A stretch of DNA of 64,000 bases from Candidatus Thiomargarita nelsonii (GTDB lineage Bacteria; Pseudomonadota; Gammaproteobacteria; Beggiatoales; Beggiatoaceae), in contig JSZA02000004.1 in the NCBI GenBank assembly GCA_000785145.2, positions 1 through 64,000 on the forward strand. Direction: 5' to 3'. The notes under the pieces are model-generated. The model was not told the DNA's origin, made no database searches, and saw only the letters and a program-made list of their open reading frames with translations. Each line of letters starts with the position of its first letter. Position 1 is the first letter of the stretch. Below are positions 8,792 to 16,523 of the stretch, piece after piece. The position numbers and the translations under genes were made by a program.

Positions 8792-8839
8792 GAGCCTGAC
8801 AAATTAGAATGGCTTAACGACTTTAGTACGCGGAGGTAA
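8792..8839 (+). pseudogene. C-terminal remnant of a DUF4258-like toxin
   Basis: In frame, these bases encode EPDKLEWLNDFSTRR and a stop. From memory this resembles the C-terminal end of DUF4258 proteins, which commonly precede YgiT-type zinc-finger antitoxins. The rest of the gene is gone. The remnant is followed after 5 bp by the YgiT-like gene and contains its GGAGG ribosome binding site. Confidence 0.5.
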
Positions 8840-8844
8840 AAAAG

Positions 8845-9123
8845 ATGTTTCAATGTCATGTTTGTGGCTCAAAAGAAGCGCGTAAAACGTTTGTGACTCA
8901 ACTGCTTATGCTTGATGCTAAACCCGTTATTGTTGAGAATGTGCCAGCACAAGTCTGTGTGCGCTGCGGCGAAGCCATCTTTGATATGGCGACGGTAGAA
9001 CAAATTCGATACATGATTCATGGAGAAGCAAAACCGGTGAAATCTATTATGACAGAAGTGTTTACGCTATCCCCACCAAGCATGAGTCATGTCAATTCAA
9101 AAGCGTCAATGCCATTAAGTTAA
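8845..9123 (+). CDS. YgiT-type zinc-finger protein (orphan antitoxin)
   Basis: This is a 92-residue protein with CHVC (residues 4-7) and CVRC (about 38-41) pairs, the layout of YgiT/MqsA-type zinc-finger antitoxins, ending without an HTH domain. The upstream DUF4258-like toxin is reduced to its last residues, so this antitoxin is an orphan. Its last residues (SMPLS) are encoded by the left end of a CAATGCCAT-type MITE, the same end that encodes the C-terminus of the vWA protein at 12130. A GGAGG lies 8 bp before the ATG. Confidence 0.8.
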   Translation: MFQCHVCGSKEARKTFVTQLLMLDAKPVIVENVPAQVCVRCGEAIFDMATVEQIRYMIHGEAKPVKSIMTEVFTLSPPSMSHVNSKASMPLS

Positions 9124-9144
9124 GGCAAACCTGCGGGGAGACTA

Positions 9145-9200
9145 TAGACTTGTCCCTAAATAAATTAAAGCGTATGTAGTATGTAGTATGTAGTATGTAG
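9145..9200. repeat. half MITE (TA-GACTTGTCCCT end) and TATGTAG heptamer repeat
   Basis: TAGACTTGTCCCTAAATAA at 9145-9163 matches the left terminus of the MITEs at 38834 and 42421, but the right end is missing. It runs into four exact tandem copies of the heptamer TATGTAG (9173-9200). Confidence 0.8.
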
Positions 9201-9478
9201 CAATTAACGATTATATCTATTTTATCAATGAATTAAAATACATAGAACCTTATAACAGTGAATATGCCACCCTTGCGGATGAGATTGAAAAAACTTTGAT
9301 GTATGGCAAAATCTCTGTGAATGAGTATGGCGAGTTACAATTCCAACCCAAAAAACTGAGTTCGCCTTTTGGGCTGCATATGGCATCATCATTGGTAAAA
9401 TCCTTGGCGGGCTTAGTCATTTATTTCCGGCATTTAGCGCGGAAAAATGATGTGTTTAGGGTGAAATTATTTATCTGA
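9194..9478 (+). pseudogene. AAA ATPase fragment, cut before Walker B
   Basis: An open stretch with no proper start encodes INELKYIEPYNSEYATLADEIE, ISVNEYGELQFQPKK and SSLVKSLAGLVIYFRHLARKND. The last part resembles the helix just before the Walker B strand of OLD-like/DUF3696-type AAA ATPases. Walker B, the signature region and the whole N-terminus are missing. It is one of four decayed AAA ATPase genes in the window. The stretch 9479-9686 after it is AT-rich with nothing recognisable. Confidence 0.6.
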
Positions 9479-9686
9479 AAAACTATAGCTAAAATGGCAA
9501 AAAAAAATATCAGTGACACTTGACTGAGTTCACCAATCAACGTATAATTTCAAAACAAAAAAAATATACAAAGCATACTATAATATTTAAATAATATTTA
9601 AAATGTTTGATTGAAATCTCAATTCTTTAGCCGGGTAAGGTAAATAATAAATCGCCTAACTTTGCGGCAACTAATAATTAAATCAC

Positions 9687-9983
9687 ATGAAATATGAATG
9701 GGACGAGGAAAAACGTCGTATAAACCTATTCAAGCATGGTTTGGATTTTATTGTAGCTGATCGGGTATTAGTGAATCCGTATCGCTTGGATATAGAGAGC
9801 CAGCGCAATGAGGAAGTGCGTATTCAATCCTTTGCCTACGTGTTCGATGTTTTGTCAGTATTGACGGTTGTTCACCGGCAAAGCAAGCAATCTTCTAGGA
9901 TTATCAGCTTCCGCCGTGCTAGCCGTGATGAAAGAGAGGTATACCATGAATGGCTTGAAAATGACTACAAAGACACTAGATGA
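9687..9983 (+). CDS. brnT: BrnT-family ribonuclease toxin
   Basis: This 98-residue protein has the BrnT layout: the start KYEWDEEKRRINLFKHGLDF, then ADRVL, and the end RIISFRRASRDEREVYHEW. BrnT is a RelE-fold ribonuclease neutralised by BrnA. It overlaps brnA by 38 bp, the normal arrangement. Probably acquired as a module within the MoxR-vWA locus, separating the ATPase side from the vWA side. Confidence 0.9.
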   Translation: MKYEWDEEKRRINLFKHGLDFIVADRVLVNPYRLDIESQRNEEVRIQSFAYVFDVLSVLTVVHRQSKQSSRIISFRRASRDEREVYHEWLENDYKDTR

Positions 9984-10269
9984 CATGCGTATTGCACAGG
10001 AACGAGGCGAAGACCAATCCGACTGGGAACGTGTACGAACGGCTGGTGATTTTGAATGGGATGGTCAAGATGATGAAGATCGTCCACTCTCAAAAAAAGA
10101 AATGCGGATAGCAATCAGCCAGCAGGCGCACCAAAAAGTTTCAACAATCATCCAGCTTGATACTGAGGTACTAGAGTATTTCCATGCAACAGGCAAAAGA
10201 TGGCAGACTCGTATTAACGAAGTACTCAGAGAATATGTGATATCGCACGGTTCCGTCATTCAATCTTAA
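9946..10269 (+). CDS. brnA: BrnA-family antitoxin
   Basis: Starting at ATG 9946 (GAGAGG seven bases upstream) the product is 107 residues. The C-terminal ribbon-helix-helix-like part contains QKVSTIIQLDTEVLEYFHATGKRWQTRINEVLREYV, typical of BrnA, which binds BrnT and autorepresses the operon. The N-terminal part is acidic. An upstream in-frame start at 9868 lies inside brnT and is rejected. Confidence 0.88.
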   Translation: MNGLKMTTKTLDDMRIAQERGEDQSDWERVRTAGDFEWDGQDDEDRPLSKKEMRIAISQQAHQKVSTIIQLDTEVLEYFHATGKRWQTRINEVLREYVISHGSVIQS

Positions 10270-10286
10270 ACTTAATTTTTAATATA

Positions 10287-10371
10287 TCAGGGCAACCACA
10301 AGCAAGCGTCGGGTGGGTTTAGCTTCGCTGATCAGAGGAGCGCTATCGCTCTACCCACCCTACATTTAAAT
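10287..10371. repeat. GGGTGGGT palindromic repeat
   Basis: GTCGGGTGGGTTTAGC...GCTCTACCCACCCTAC forms a long imperfect hairpin between brnA and the vWA gene. The remaining 10372-10486 is AT-rich and contains half of an AGTCCAAG repeat (ATCTTGGACTCC); no gene. Confidence 0.75.
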
Positions 10372-10486
10372 GGTTTAGATGAAAACATCTTGGACTCCGA
10401 CAAGATTAAAGATTAATTAAAGATAAATCAGGTTATTTAGATTTTATTTTAAATAAATTTGATTAATCAATTAATTATAAAATTAA

Positions 10487-12130
10487 ATGACTACAAACAT
10501 CAATCAAATCATCAACAAAACCTGGCCAAAGGCACAAGCCCACTGGTCACAATTTCTCTTATTAAGTACACCCAAAGACGATTCACAGCAACACAGCATC
10601 GCCCAAATTCACTTAGGCAACAGACAAGTCACGCTCAATCACAAAACCATCAAAGAAAAAGGACTAGAAGACTGTATCGAAGCCCTGCTGGCGCACGAAA
10701 TAGGGCATCATGTGCGCTATCCGGGAACGCTTGCCGTCCAAGCCCGTCTGCGCCTGTTAGAAAAATCCCTGATCCCAATTGAAGAATATTCGCTGATTAA
10801 CCTATTTACCGATATCATGATCAACGAACATATCGGGCACACGCAACGCGACCAACTCATTCGCATTTATCAAGCCTTTGATGATAATTCACTCAACGAT
10901 CCCGCCTTTCTATTTTATTTAGCCGTTTACGAAGAACTTTGGCAAACCGAACAGGGCGCACTGATGGGAAGAGCACGCGCCGACTTTGAAAAGGCATATT
11001 CAAGCTACCGCGCTGATGCACAATTATTATCCCAAAATCTCTTCAATCTTGGTCCCAACATTTATACCCAATTTCTTTATTTTATTTCCGTCGTCTGCCG
11101 CTACATCAAGCCACCCGAACTTGAACGCCCAAAAAATATAAACCCCTACCAGTGCGCGGCAGACGAGCCCAGTCCAGAAGATTGGGCCGATGCCTTGACC
11201 CCTAGTGCGCGTGAAAAAGAAGCTATCCGCCGAGCCCTTGCGGAAGGTTGGCTCGATGAAAAAGAAGCGAAATCTCTGGATGGCAAAAATAGCCTTGAAC
11301 GTCGTATCATGGGATTGCCCGGACTTCAACAGGGCGCAGCCGATCAAGTGCCAGAAATCATGGCCGCCTATTATCGTCAACAAGCAGAGCGTTATCTAGT
11401 TCATCCCCCGCCACAGCGCACACTCGGAGAAGCCGTCGTCCCCACCACCATTGATGACTGGGAACCCCAAGATGCTGTACAAGATATAGACTGGTTAACA
11501 ACACTACTCTATCGAGGAGACCAACTGGGTGCCGCCCTACCCTTAAAGCGCAACAAAATAGCCGAAGTTGAAGGCTACGATGTCCCGCTCTGGCAACCCA
11601 AGGTTGAAATTTATTTAGATGTCAGTGGATCCATGCCCGATCCGCGCCACACTCACAATGCCATGACCTTAGCTTCACAAATACTCGTCATGGGTGCTAT
11701 TCGTGCCGGGGGACGCGCACGGGCTTTATTATATTCAAGTGATCATGTCGCCTATTGGCAATGGTGCCGCTCAGAGATTGAATTGTCGCGCTTTTTGATG
11801 CACTACATCGGCTCTGGCACCCAATTTCCATTTGAAAAACTACAAAGTTCAGTGAGAGAGTCTAGCGACGCGCAACCCATTCGCGTTATCATCAGCGATA
11901 GTGACTTTGATTATAATTATGATGAACACGAACAAGCCGCAGGGATTTTGGGAGAAGCGATCCAATCCTCTCAACAACTTATCCTATTGTTACATGCTTT
12001 GGGAGAACTTAACGATGCCCGCTATCAAGCAGCGGGAGCAACCGTGATTCGCATTGAAGAAATGGAAGATTTTCCAAAATTAGCGGCCAAATTGGCACAC
12101 GCACTTTTTTCAGCAATGCCATTAAGTTAA
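10487..12130 (+). CDS. HExxH-motif and vWA domain protein, partner of MoxR
   Basis: This 547-residue protein has two parts. The N-terminal part carries HEIGHH (residues 70-75) in a helix, followed by NLFTDIMINEH, the zinc-metallopeptidase arrangement (HExxH plus a downstream acidic residue). The C-terminal part is a von Willebrand A domain with the MIDAS motif DVSGS (about residue 378), the T of GSGTQF and IISDSD. vWA proteins with MoxR ATPases form chaperone-like couples. The C-terminal residues MPLS and the stop come from an inserted MITE. Without it the frame would end SENRHEHP and overlap the next gene by 14 bp. Whether the peptidase is active is not known. Confidence 0.85.
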   Translation: MTTNINQIINKTWPKAQAHWSQFLLLSTPKDDSQQHSIAQIHLGNRQVTLNHKTIKEKGLEDCIEALLAHEIGHHVRYPGTLAVQARLRLLEKSLIPIEEYSLINLFTDIMINEHIGHTQRDQLIRIYQAFDDNSLNDPAFLFYLAVYEELWQTEQGALMGRARADFEKAYSSYRADAQLLSQNLFNLGPNIYTQFLYFISVVCRYIKPPELERPKNINPYQCAADEPSPEDWADALTPSAREKEAIRRALAEGWLDEKEAKSLDGKNSLERRIMGLPGLQQGAADQVPEIMAAYYRQQAERYLVHPPPQRTLGEAVVPTTIDDWEPQDAVQDIDWLTTLLYRGDQLGAALPLKRNKIAEVEGYDVPLWQPKVEIYLDVSGSMPDPRHTHNAMTLASQILVMGAIRAGGRARALLYSSDHVAYWQWCRSEIELSRFLMHYIGSGTQFPFEKLQSSVRESSDAQPIRVIISDSDFDYNYDEHEQAAGILGEAIQSSQQLILLLHALGELNDARYQAAGATVIRIEEMEDFPKLAAKLAHALFSAMPLS

Positions 12131-12228
12131 GGGCAACCACAAGGGATTGCCCCTACGTGATATGCCATTTTTGTAGGGGCAATCCTTTATGGTTGCCCCT
12201 GTTAGGCGATGGCATTGACTTTTTTCAG
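12103..12228. mobile_element. CAATGCCAT MITE with 11-bp duplication
   Basis: The element at 12114-12217 (104 bp) starts CAATGCCAT and ends ATGGCATTG, with gggcaacc/ggggcaatcc arms between. It is flanked by ACTTTTTTCAG at 12103-12113 and 12218-12228. The insertion lies inside the 3' end of the vWA gene. Confidence 0.85.
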
Positions 12229-12237
12229 AGAATAGGC

Positions 12238-12840
12238 ATGAACATCCGTAAACGCTTTTTTAACCATCTCCCAACGGTGAGCGTCAGATTACGCTTACTA
12301 GAAGGATATTATCAAAAATATATCATAGAAAAGGGACAGCAAAAAGTAGATATGCAATTAGTCCATGCACGGCTCGCCGATCATTATCGTGATATGGAAC
12401 TGAAATTTATCGCGCCCAAGGATTTTTATATTTTAGTTGAACAACTGGATGAAGAAGCGCGGCAGCGTTTAGCACTTGCAGTGGTAGGACTTGATCATGA
12501 TGAACTTAAAAAGGCATTAGGCGTAAAAACGGACAGAGTAGAACAAATTAAGCACTGTTTTTTTAATTTCGCAATGGAGACGAATCTTTTAACGATGGAA
12601 TTACTGCACCAAAGTCCGCTCCGTGTTGAAGAATTTGCACGACAATTTTTAGCTCGCTTAGGCGCAGAGATTGAGGGTGAAACAGAGGCAGAGTCGCAAC
12701 AACGCCTAGCGCGATTGGATTACCGTCGCTTGCTCAATGAAGCGGAACAAGCGAAAGCGTCGGCTGAAGAGCGTATGGATTATCTACGCCAACTTCGGGA
12801 AGAGCAGGAAAGAAGATTGGGTAGACGTGGAAAATTCTAA
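12238..12840 (+). CDS. unknown helical protein of the MoxR-vWA locus
   Basis: From ATG 12238 the product is 200 residues, almost entirely helical, with a charged coiled coil at the C-terminus (about 155-198, EAEQAKASAEERMDYLRQL). No catalytic motif, signal peptide or membrane segment is visible, and I do not recognise the family. It is tied to the vWA gene: before the MITE insertion the vWA stop codon would have overlapped this start by 14 bp, implying translational coupling. An upstream in-frame start at 12157 lies inside the MITE and is rejected. Confidence 0.8.
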   Translation: MNIRKRFFNHLPTVSVRLRLLEGYYQKYIIEKGQQKVDMQLVHARLADHYRDMELKFIAPKDFYILVEQLDEEARQRLALAVVGLDHDELKKALGVKTDRVEQIKHCFFNFAMETNLLTMELLHQSPLRVEEFARQFLARLGAEIEGETEAESQQRLARLDYRRLLNEAEQAKASAEERMDYLRQLREEQERRLGRRGKF

Positions 12841-12841
12841 G

Positions 12842-12866
12842 TAGGAGTCCAAACTTTAGTTTGGAA
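12842..12866. repeat. AGTCCAAA hairpin repeat
   Basis: AGGAGTCCAAACTTTAGTTT followed by GGA forms a hairpin in the gap before the next start codon (ATG 12875), a diverged copy of the AGTCCAAGAT family. Confidence 0.65.
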
Positions 12867-12874
12867 AAGCAATT

Positions 12875-13603
12875 ATGACACTGACTGACAATTTAAAACA
12901 ATATAGTTGGCATACGGGCGCCCCCTTGTGCCCATTGAATCCTGACGAAACATTGCCCGTTCTCTTTCGAGACATTGGTCCTGTGGCAATGAGCACTTTT
13001 TTGGAAAAAGGATTAAAAAGGCTTGCTGGTCCGGTGACACCGATTACCTATATGCGAACAGCCGCCTATCAAGAGCCGTATATCGATTATGAGCAGATTG
13101 GGCGACTGGTTTTTCTGCAACCATTGCAATTACAGCCTTGGTATTCAGGCGTTTCGCATATTTATGTGGCATTGGCTTCGCGTTTACCCGATGTCGAAAC
13201 CATTGCATTTGTGCCCGGGACTTTGCAGCTGGCAAAAGCCGAACTATTGAGCCGTGATATTGTCAATCACCACGAATGGCGCGAAGAACTCGGTGGTAGA
13301 GCGTATGATGAGTGTTTGACAGACAGCTTAGAACGCTTAAACAGGCTCAATCAAGCATTACAAGACAGCGAAAAGCAGGGCTTACCGTTACGCCGCGCCT
13401 TACAATCGTCTCAACGCGATATTCGGCTACGCGCTCGTGACACTATGCAACAACTTGGCTTAACGGAAAATGATTTGTGTACTGCCTGGCATCATATTGC
13501 ACTAGAGCGGCGTATTGTGATTTGTGACGCATTTCAGGAGTCCAAGGACGTCCAAGATAAATCTTGGACTCCGGACCATAGAAAAGGATTTAAACATGAC
13601 TGA
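12875..13603 (+). CDS. unknown protein preceding the radical SAM gene
   Basis: I do not recognise this 242-residue protein. It appears alpha/beta (GRLVFLQPLQLQPWYSGVSHIYVALASRLPDVETIAFVPG) with a helical C-terminal half; no signal or membrane segment. The last ~20 residues, from QESKDVQDKSW on, are encoded by a dispersed AGTCCAAG repeat that reads through in frame, so the original C-terminus was probably near DAFQ. Its stop overlaps the radical SAM start by 8 bp, so the two are translationally coupled and probably function together. Confidence 0.8.
   Translation: MTLTDNLKQYSWHTGAPLCPLNPDETLPVLFRDIGPVAMSTFLEKGLKRLAGPVTPITYMRTAAYQEPYIDYEQIGRLVFLQPLQLQPWYSGVSHIYVALASRLPDVETIAFVPGTLQLAKAELLSRDIVNHHEWREELGGRAYDECLTDSLERLNRLNQALQDSEKQGLPLRRALQSSQRDIRLRARDTMQQLGLTENDLCTAWHHIALERRIVICDAFQESKDVQDKSWTPDHRKGFKHD
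13536..13574. repeat. AGTCCAAG repeat inside a coding region
   Basis: AGGAGTCCAAGGACGTCC followed by AAGATAAATCTTGGACTCC is a palindromic repeat lying within the 3' end of the preceding gene and read in frame to form its C-terminus. Confidence 0.8.
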
Positions 13604-14459
13604 ATCATGGCATGAATGCCGCTTTTTAACTTGCAGCGTTTTACCCGTTCGCATGGCCTGCAATCTTAACTGTTTGTTTTGTTTCTCAAAATCATCTATC
13701 AGTACCTTGCGTCACGATAGCTTGAATTGGCAAAAAGTCCGCCGCTATTATGAATTTGCCCGTGAACGGGGAGCAGAACGCTTAGTGATTACTGGGGGAG
13801 GTGAACCTTTGCTGCGCCCTCAAGATGTACTCTACCTTGTCCGGCAGGGACGCGACTATTTTAATGAAATCACTTGTTTTACCAATGGCAGTTTTTTGAC
13901 TCGTGAATTAGCGGAAGCTTTGGCAGAGGCGGGCGTCTCTTATCTTTGCTATTCTAGACACCATCATGATGATGAAGCTTGTCGCGCCTTAATGGGTCAA
14001 AAAGTCATTAGCCTTGAACAGTTTTTTAAAAATATTGGCCCGCTGAAAGTCCGCGCTATTTGTGTGATGTGCCAAGAATACGTTGATAACACGGAAACTG
14101 TTTGGGAATATATTCGCACCTTGCAAGGTTATGGGGTTGAAGAATTCACATTTAAACACACTTATGTGACTTATGAAAAATCTGTTTTTAAGCAATCCGA
14201 GCAAAATCATTGGGCTCAGACACATCAAGTTGAATACGATCCTTTTGCGGGGCAAGGTGAAGTGGTAGATAGGCTACCTTGGGGGCCAGAAATTCGTCGA
14301 ATAGGAGGAGTACAAGTCTGTTATTACCACGAACCGACCCCACTTTGGGAACTGGAAAATCGGCTATGTCGCTCAAGCAACCTGCTGTCGGACGGGACAG
14401 TGTATGCGTCGCTGGAAGATCAGCGGAGCCAGCTTTTTGGAGTTCAAGATTTATCTTGA
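13596..14459 (+). CDS. radical SAM protein
   Basis: From ATG 13596 the product is 287 residues. The CxxxCxxC cluster motif is C22/C26/C29 (MACNLNCLFC), followed by the SAM-binding GGGEPLL (about residues 68-74). The remainder resembles a short MoaA/SPASM-like TIM barrel. A C-terminal CRSSNLLSDGTVYASLED has the look of a cofactor- or substrate-binding end with one cysteine. No partner enzyme of a known pathway is adjacent. The overlap with the upstream unknown gene and a 12-bp gap to the downstream lipoprotein place it in the MoxR-vWA operon. Its last residues (VQDLS) again come from an AGTCCAAG-type hairpin. The substrate is unknown; peptide modification is one possibility (inference). Confidence 0.85.
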   Translation: MTESWHECRFLTCSVLPVRMACNLNCLFCFSKSSISTLRHDSLNWQKVRRYYEFARERGAERLVITGGGEPLLRPQDVLYLVRQGRDYFNEITCFTNGSFLTRELAEALAEAGVSYLCYSRHHHDDEACRALMGQKVISLEQFFKNIGPLKVRAICVMCQEYVDNTETVWEYIRTLQGYGVEEFTFKHTYVTYEKSVFKQSEQNHWAQTHQVEYDPFAGQGEVVDRLPWGPEIRRIGGVQVCYYHEPTPLWELENRLCRSSNLLSDGTVYASLEDQRSQLFGVQDLS

Positions 14460-14471
14460 TAGGAGAAAAAA

Positions 14472-16079
14472 ATGTTACCTCATCATACAAAGGCATTGAT
14501 TATGCCCATGCTCTGCTTATTCGCTATGGGATGTATTGAGCCTTCAGTCCAAGCGGGGCTCTCAGACGACGAGCGCCCCAAGAGCCAGCCGCAATGGCCT
14601 CTTAGAACCTGCCAATCAGAATCGCAGTTTAATGATGAGTGGCAAGTCAACGGACCCACGATCAACATCCGAGAACTGGGTGCCGTAGGGGACGGCGTAA
14701 CAAATGATACTGAAGCGTTCCAACGAGCAGCGCAAGCGATTGAAAAAGCCGGTGGCGGCAGGCTTTTCATCCCTGCTGGCACCTATATCGTTGGCAAGCA
14801 GACACATGTAGATGGACAATATCCATATTACCAGGCTGAGAAAATCTTTGATGTTCACAACATCAATGGTTTGATCATAGAGGGTGAAGATAATGCGGTC
14901 ATACGGATAGCTAACGGTATGCGTTTAGGCGCGTTTCATAAAGATACAGGCGTTCCTCATTACGACAAAAGTACATATGTTAATCATGATTATCCGGTAA
15001 TTATAGGTGCTATTTTTGATATTTGGGAATCGCAGAATATTATCATCAGAAATCTTGAACTTGATGGAAATATTCAAAATATTATTCTGGGAGGTCATTG
15101 GGGAAGCTGGCCAGGTAGGCAGTGTAATGCTTATGGCATTCTCCTGCTTCACAATCGGAATGTTCTAGTTGAGGACATTTATACTCATCATCATGGATTA
15201 GATGGTATTCAAATCGGATTTGAAGGACTCAAGGAAACCTCACCGCCTAGCCCTTATGTTTTGAAAAATATTGTCAGCGAATACAATGCGAGACAGGGGC
15301 TTTCATGGGTTGGAGGAATAGGTCTTACGGTAAGAGATTCAAAATTCAATCATACTGGAAAATCATCATTTAGCTCACCGCCGGGGGCTGGAGTGGATAT
15401 TGAAGCCGAAGAGGCTGTCATCCGGGACGGACTGTTTTGCAACAGCGAGTTTATAAACAATGCAGGAGAGGGGATGGTTGCGGACGCTGAAGGTGGGGGA
15501 TACAGCCGTTTTGAAAATTGCACTTTTTGGGGAACAACCTCATGGTCAATGTGGCACACCATACCCGGCATGATTTTTGAGGATTGTACATTTTACGGTT
15601 CTGTTGTACACGCTTATGGTTCCACGGAACACCCAGAACTCGCCACCCGTTTTACACGCTGCCATTTTGAGGACAAGGACCATCCTGATTATGGCGTATT
15701 TCGTGATTTTGTATTACATATGGATGAAGTAGGAGATAATGTCACATTTGAATCTTGTAAGATTGTTGCGAATAAAGATAAACCAATGTGGTTGACAAAT
15801 GTTGAAGGGGCAAAAAGCTATCTTCGCAATTCGACTGTCATAATGAAGAATAGTAATCAGCATGATATGGATTGGCAGGCGGTGATTCGTGACGTTTCTA
15901 TTGAGAATACACACTTTCTGGAGGAATTCTCGAACGGTTTTGAAAAGAGATACTATCTCAATTTAGATAATGTAGAGGTGATCGGTGGAAATGTCGTCGT
16001 CGATGGTCCGGTTGTCAAATGGCTGCATTGGGAAGGTGATACGGGGACAATTCCAGCGGGGAATTATTCGAGTTGGTAA
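14472..16079 (+). CDS. pectate-lyase-superfamily parallel beta-helix lipoprotein
   Basis: This 535-residue protein has a signal peptide with a probable lipobox (LCLFAMGC, Cys18). The sequence NIRELGAVGDGVTNDTEAFQRA follows, the start of Pectate_lyase_3/glycosyl-hydrolase-28-like beta-helices, then a long series of short beta-strand repeats (IRNLELDGN, VEDIYTHHHGLDGIQIG, FENCTFWG, FEDCTFYG, FTRCHFED, FESCKIV). Such proteins bind or cleave extracellular polysaccharide; catalytic residues cannot be assigned by eye. A good TAGGAG precedes the ATG, 12 bp after the radical SAM stop, so it is probably the last gene of that operon and acts at the cell surface. Confidence 0.85.
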   Translation: MLPHHTKALIMPMLCLFAMGCIEPSVQAGLSDDERPKSQPQWPLRTCQSESQFNDEWQVNGPTINIRELGAVGDGVTNDTEAFQRAAQAIEKAGGGRLFIPAGTYIVGKQTHVDGQYPYYQAEKIFDVHNINGLIIEGEDNAVIRIANGMRLGAFHKDTGVPHYDKSTYVNHDYPVIIGAIFDIWESQNIIIRNLELDGNIQNIILGGHWGSWPGRQCNAYGILLLHNRNVLVEDIYTHHHGLDGIQIGFEGLKETSPPSPYVLKNIVSEYNARQGLSWVGGIGLTVRDSKFNHTGKSSFSSPPGAGVDIEAEEAVIRDGLFCNSEFINNAGEGMVADAEGGGYSRFENCTFWGTTSWSMWHTIPGMIFEDCTFYGSVVHAYGSTEHPELATRFTRCHFEDKDHPDYGVFRDFVLHMDEVGDNVTFESCKIVANKDKPMWLTNVEGAKSYLRNSTVIMKNSNQHDMDWQAVIRDVSIENTHFLEEFSNGFEKRYYLNLDNVEVIGGNVVVDGPVVKWLHWEGDTGTIPAGNYSSW

Positions 16080-16098
16080 GGCAACTTCCAAAAATAAC

Positions 16099-16126
16099 CA
16101 AGGGCAATCCCTTGTGGTTGCCCCAT
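16099..16126. repeat. gggcaatcc/gggttgcccc repeat fragment
   Basis: AGGGCAATCCCTTGTGGTTG continues into CCCC, a single arm of the dispersed family. It lies between the converging ends of the beta-helix gene and the minus-strand operon. Confidence 0.75.
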
Positions 16127-16136
16127 CAGTGGTATA

Positions 16137-16523
16137 TTAGCAGTGAAGTCGTTGTACATATTCACTCTTAAAAGTCAGCTTTCTCACTTTTTTTTGCAAT
16201 TCAGCATTAATTTTTTCATATAAAGATTTTAACGCTTGTTTAATACGCGGAGATGGATAACCTGATAAACCTTCTACGATAAGTTGTTGGGCTTCCCATA
16301 ATTCTTTAGCATCATAAGCCAGAGAAGCTGCACTGCAATAAAGAATAGAGCGGGTGGGTTCAGACGCTTTTTCATCAGGAATTAATGCTGCCGCCTGTGA
16401 TTCATACTCAAAAGCTTGATACGACAAAGCAATCGCCTGCTCTTTTTCACCATGATGACGTGCCACCATTGCCTGATCGGATAATATCATTGCTTGTTCA
16501 TGGAGATATTGGACTTTGCTCAT
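16137..16523 (-). CDS. small helical (TPR-like) protein, unknown
   Basis: This 128-residue protein is all helical, with repeat-like segments (QAMILSDQAMVARHHGEKEQAIALSYQAFEYESQAA and SILYCSAASLAYDAKELWEAQQLIVEGL) that resemble TPR hairpins. No signal peptide or membrane segment. It overlaps the upstream gene by ATGA (16520-16523), so both are translationally coupled. Such small TPR proteins often act as scaffolds; the specific role is unknown. Confidence 0.78.
   Translation of the reverse strand: MSKVQYLHEQAMILSDQAMVARHHGEKEQAIALSYQAFEYESQAAALIPDEKASEPTRSILYCSAASLAYDAKELWEAQQLIVEGLSGYPSPRIKQALKSLYEKINAELQKKVRKLTFKSEYVQRLHC

Noticed and set aside
9296..9478. A 60-residue gene starting at TTG 9296.
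   Set aside because: The open frame extends upstream to 9194 with clear AAA ATPase-like sequence and ends before Walker B, so it is a gene fragment, not a small gene.
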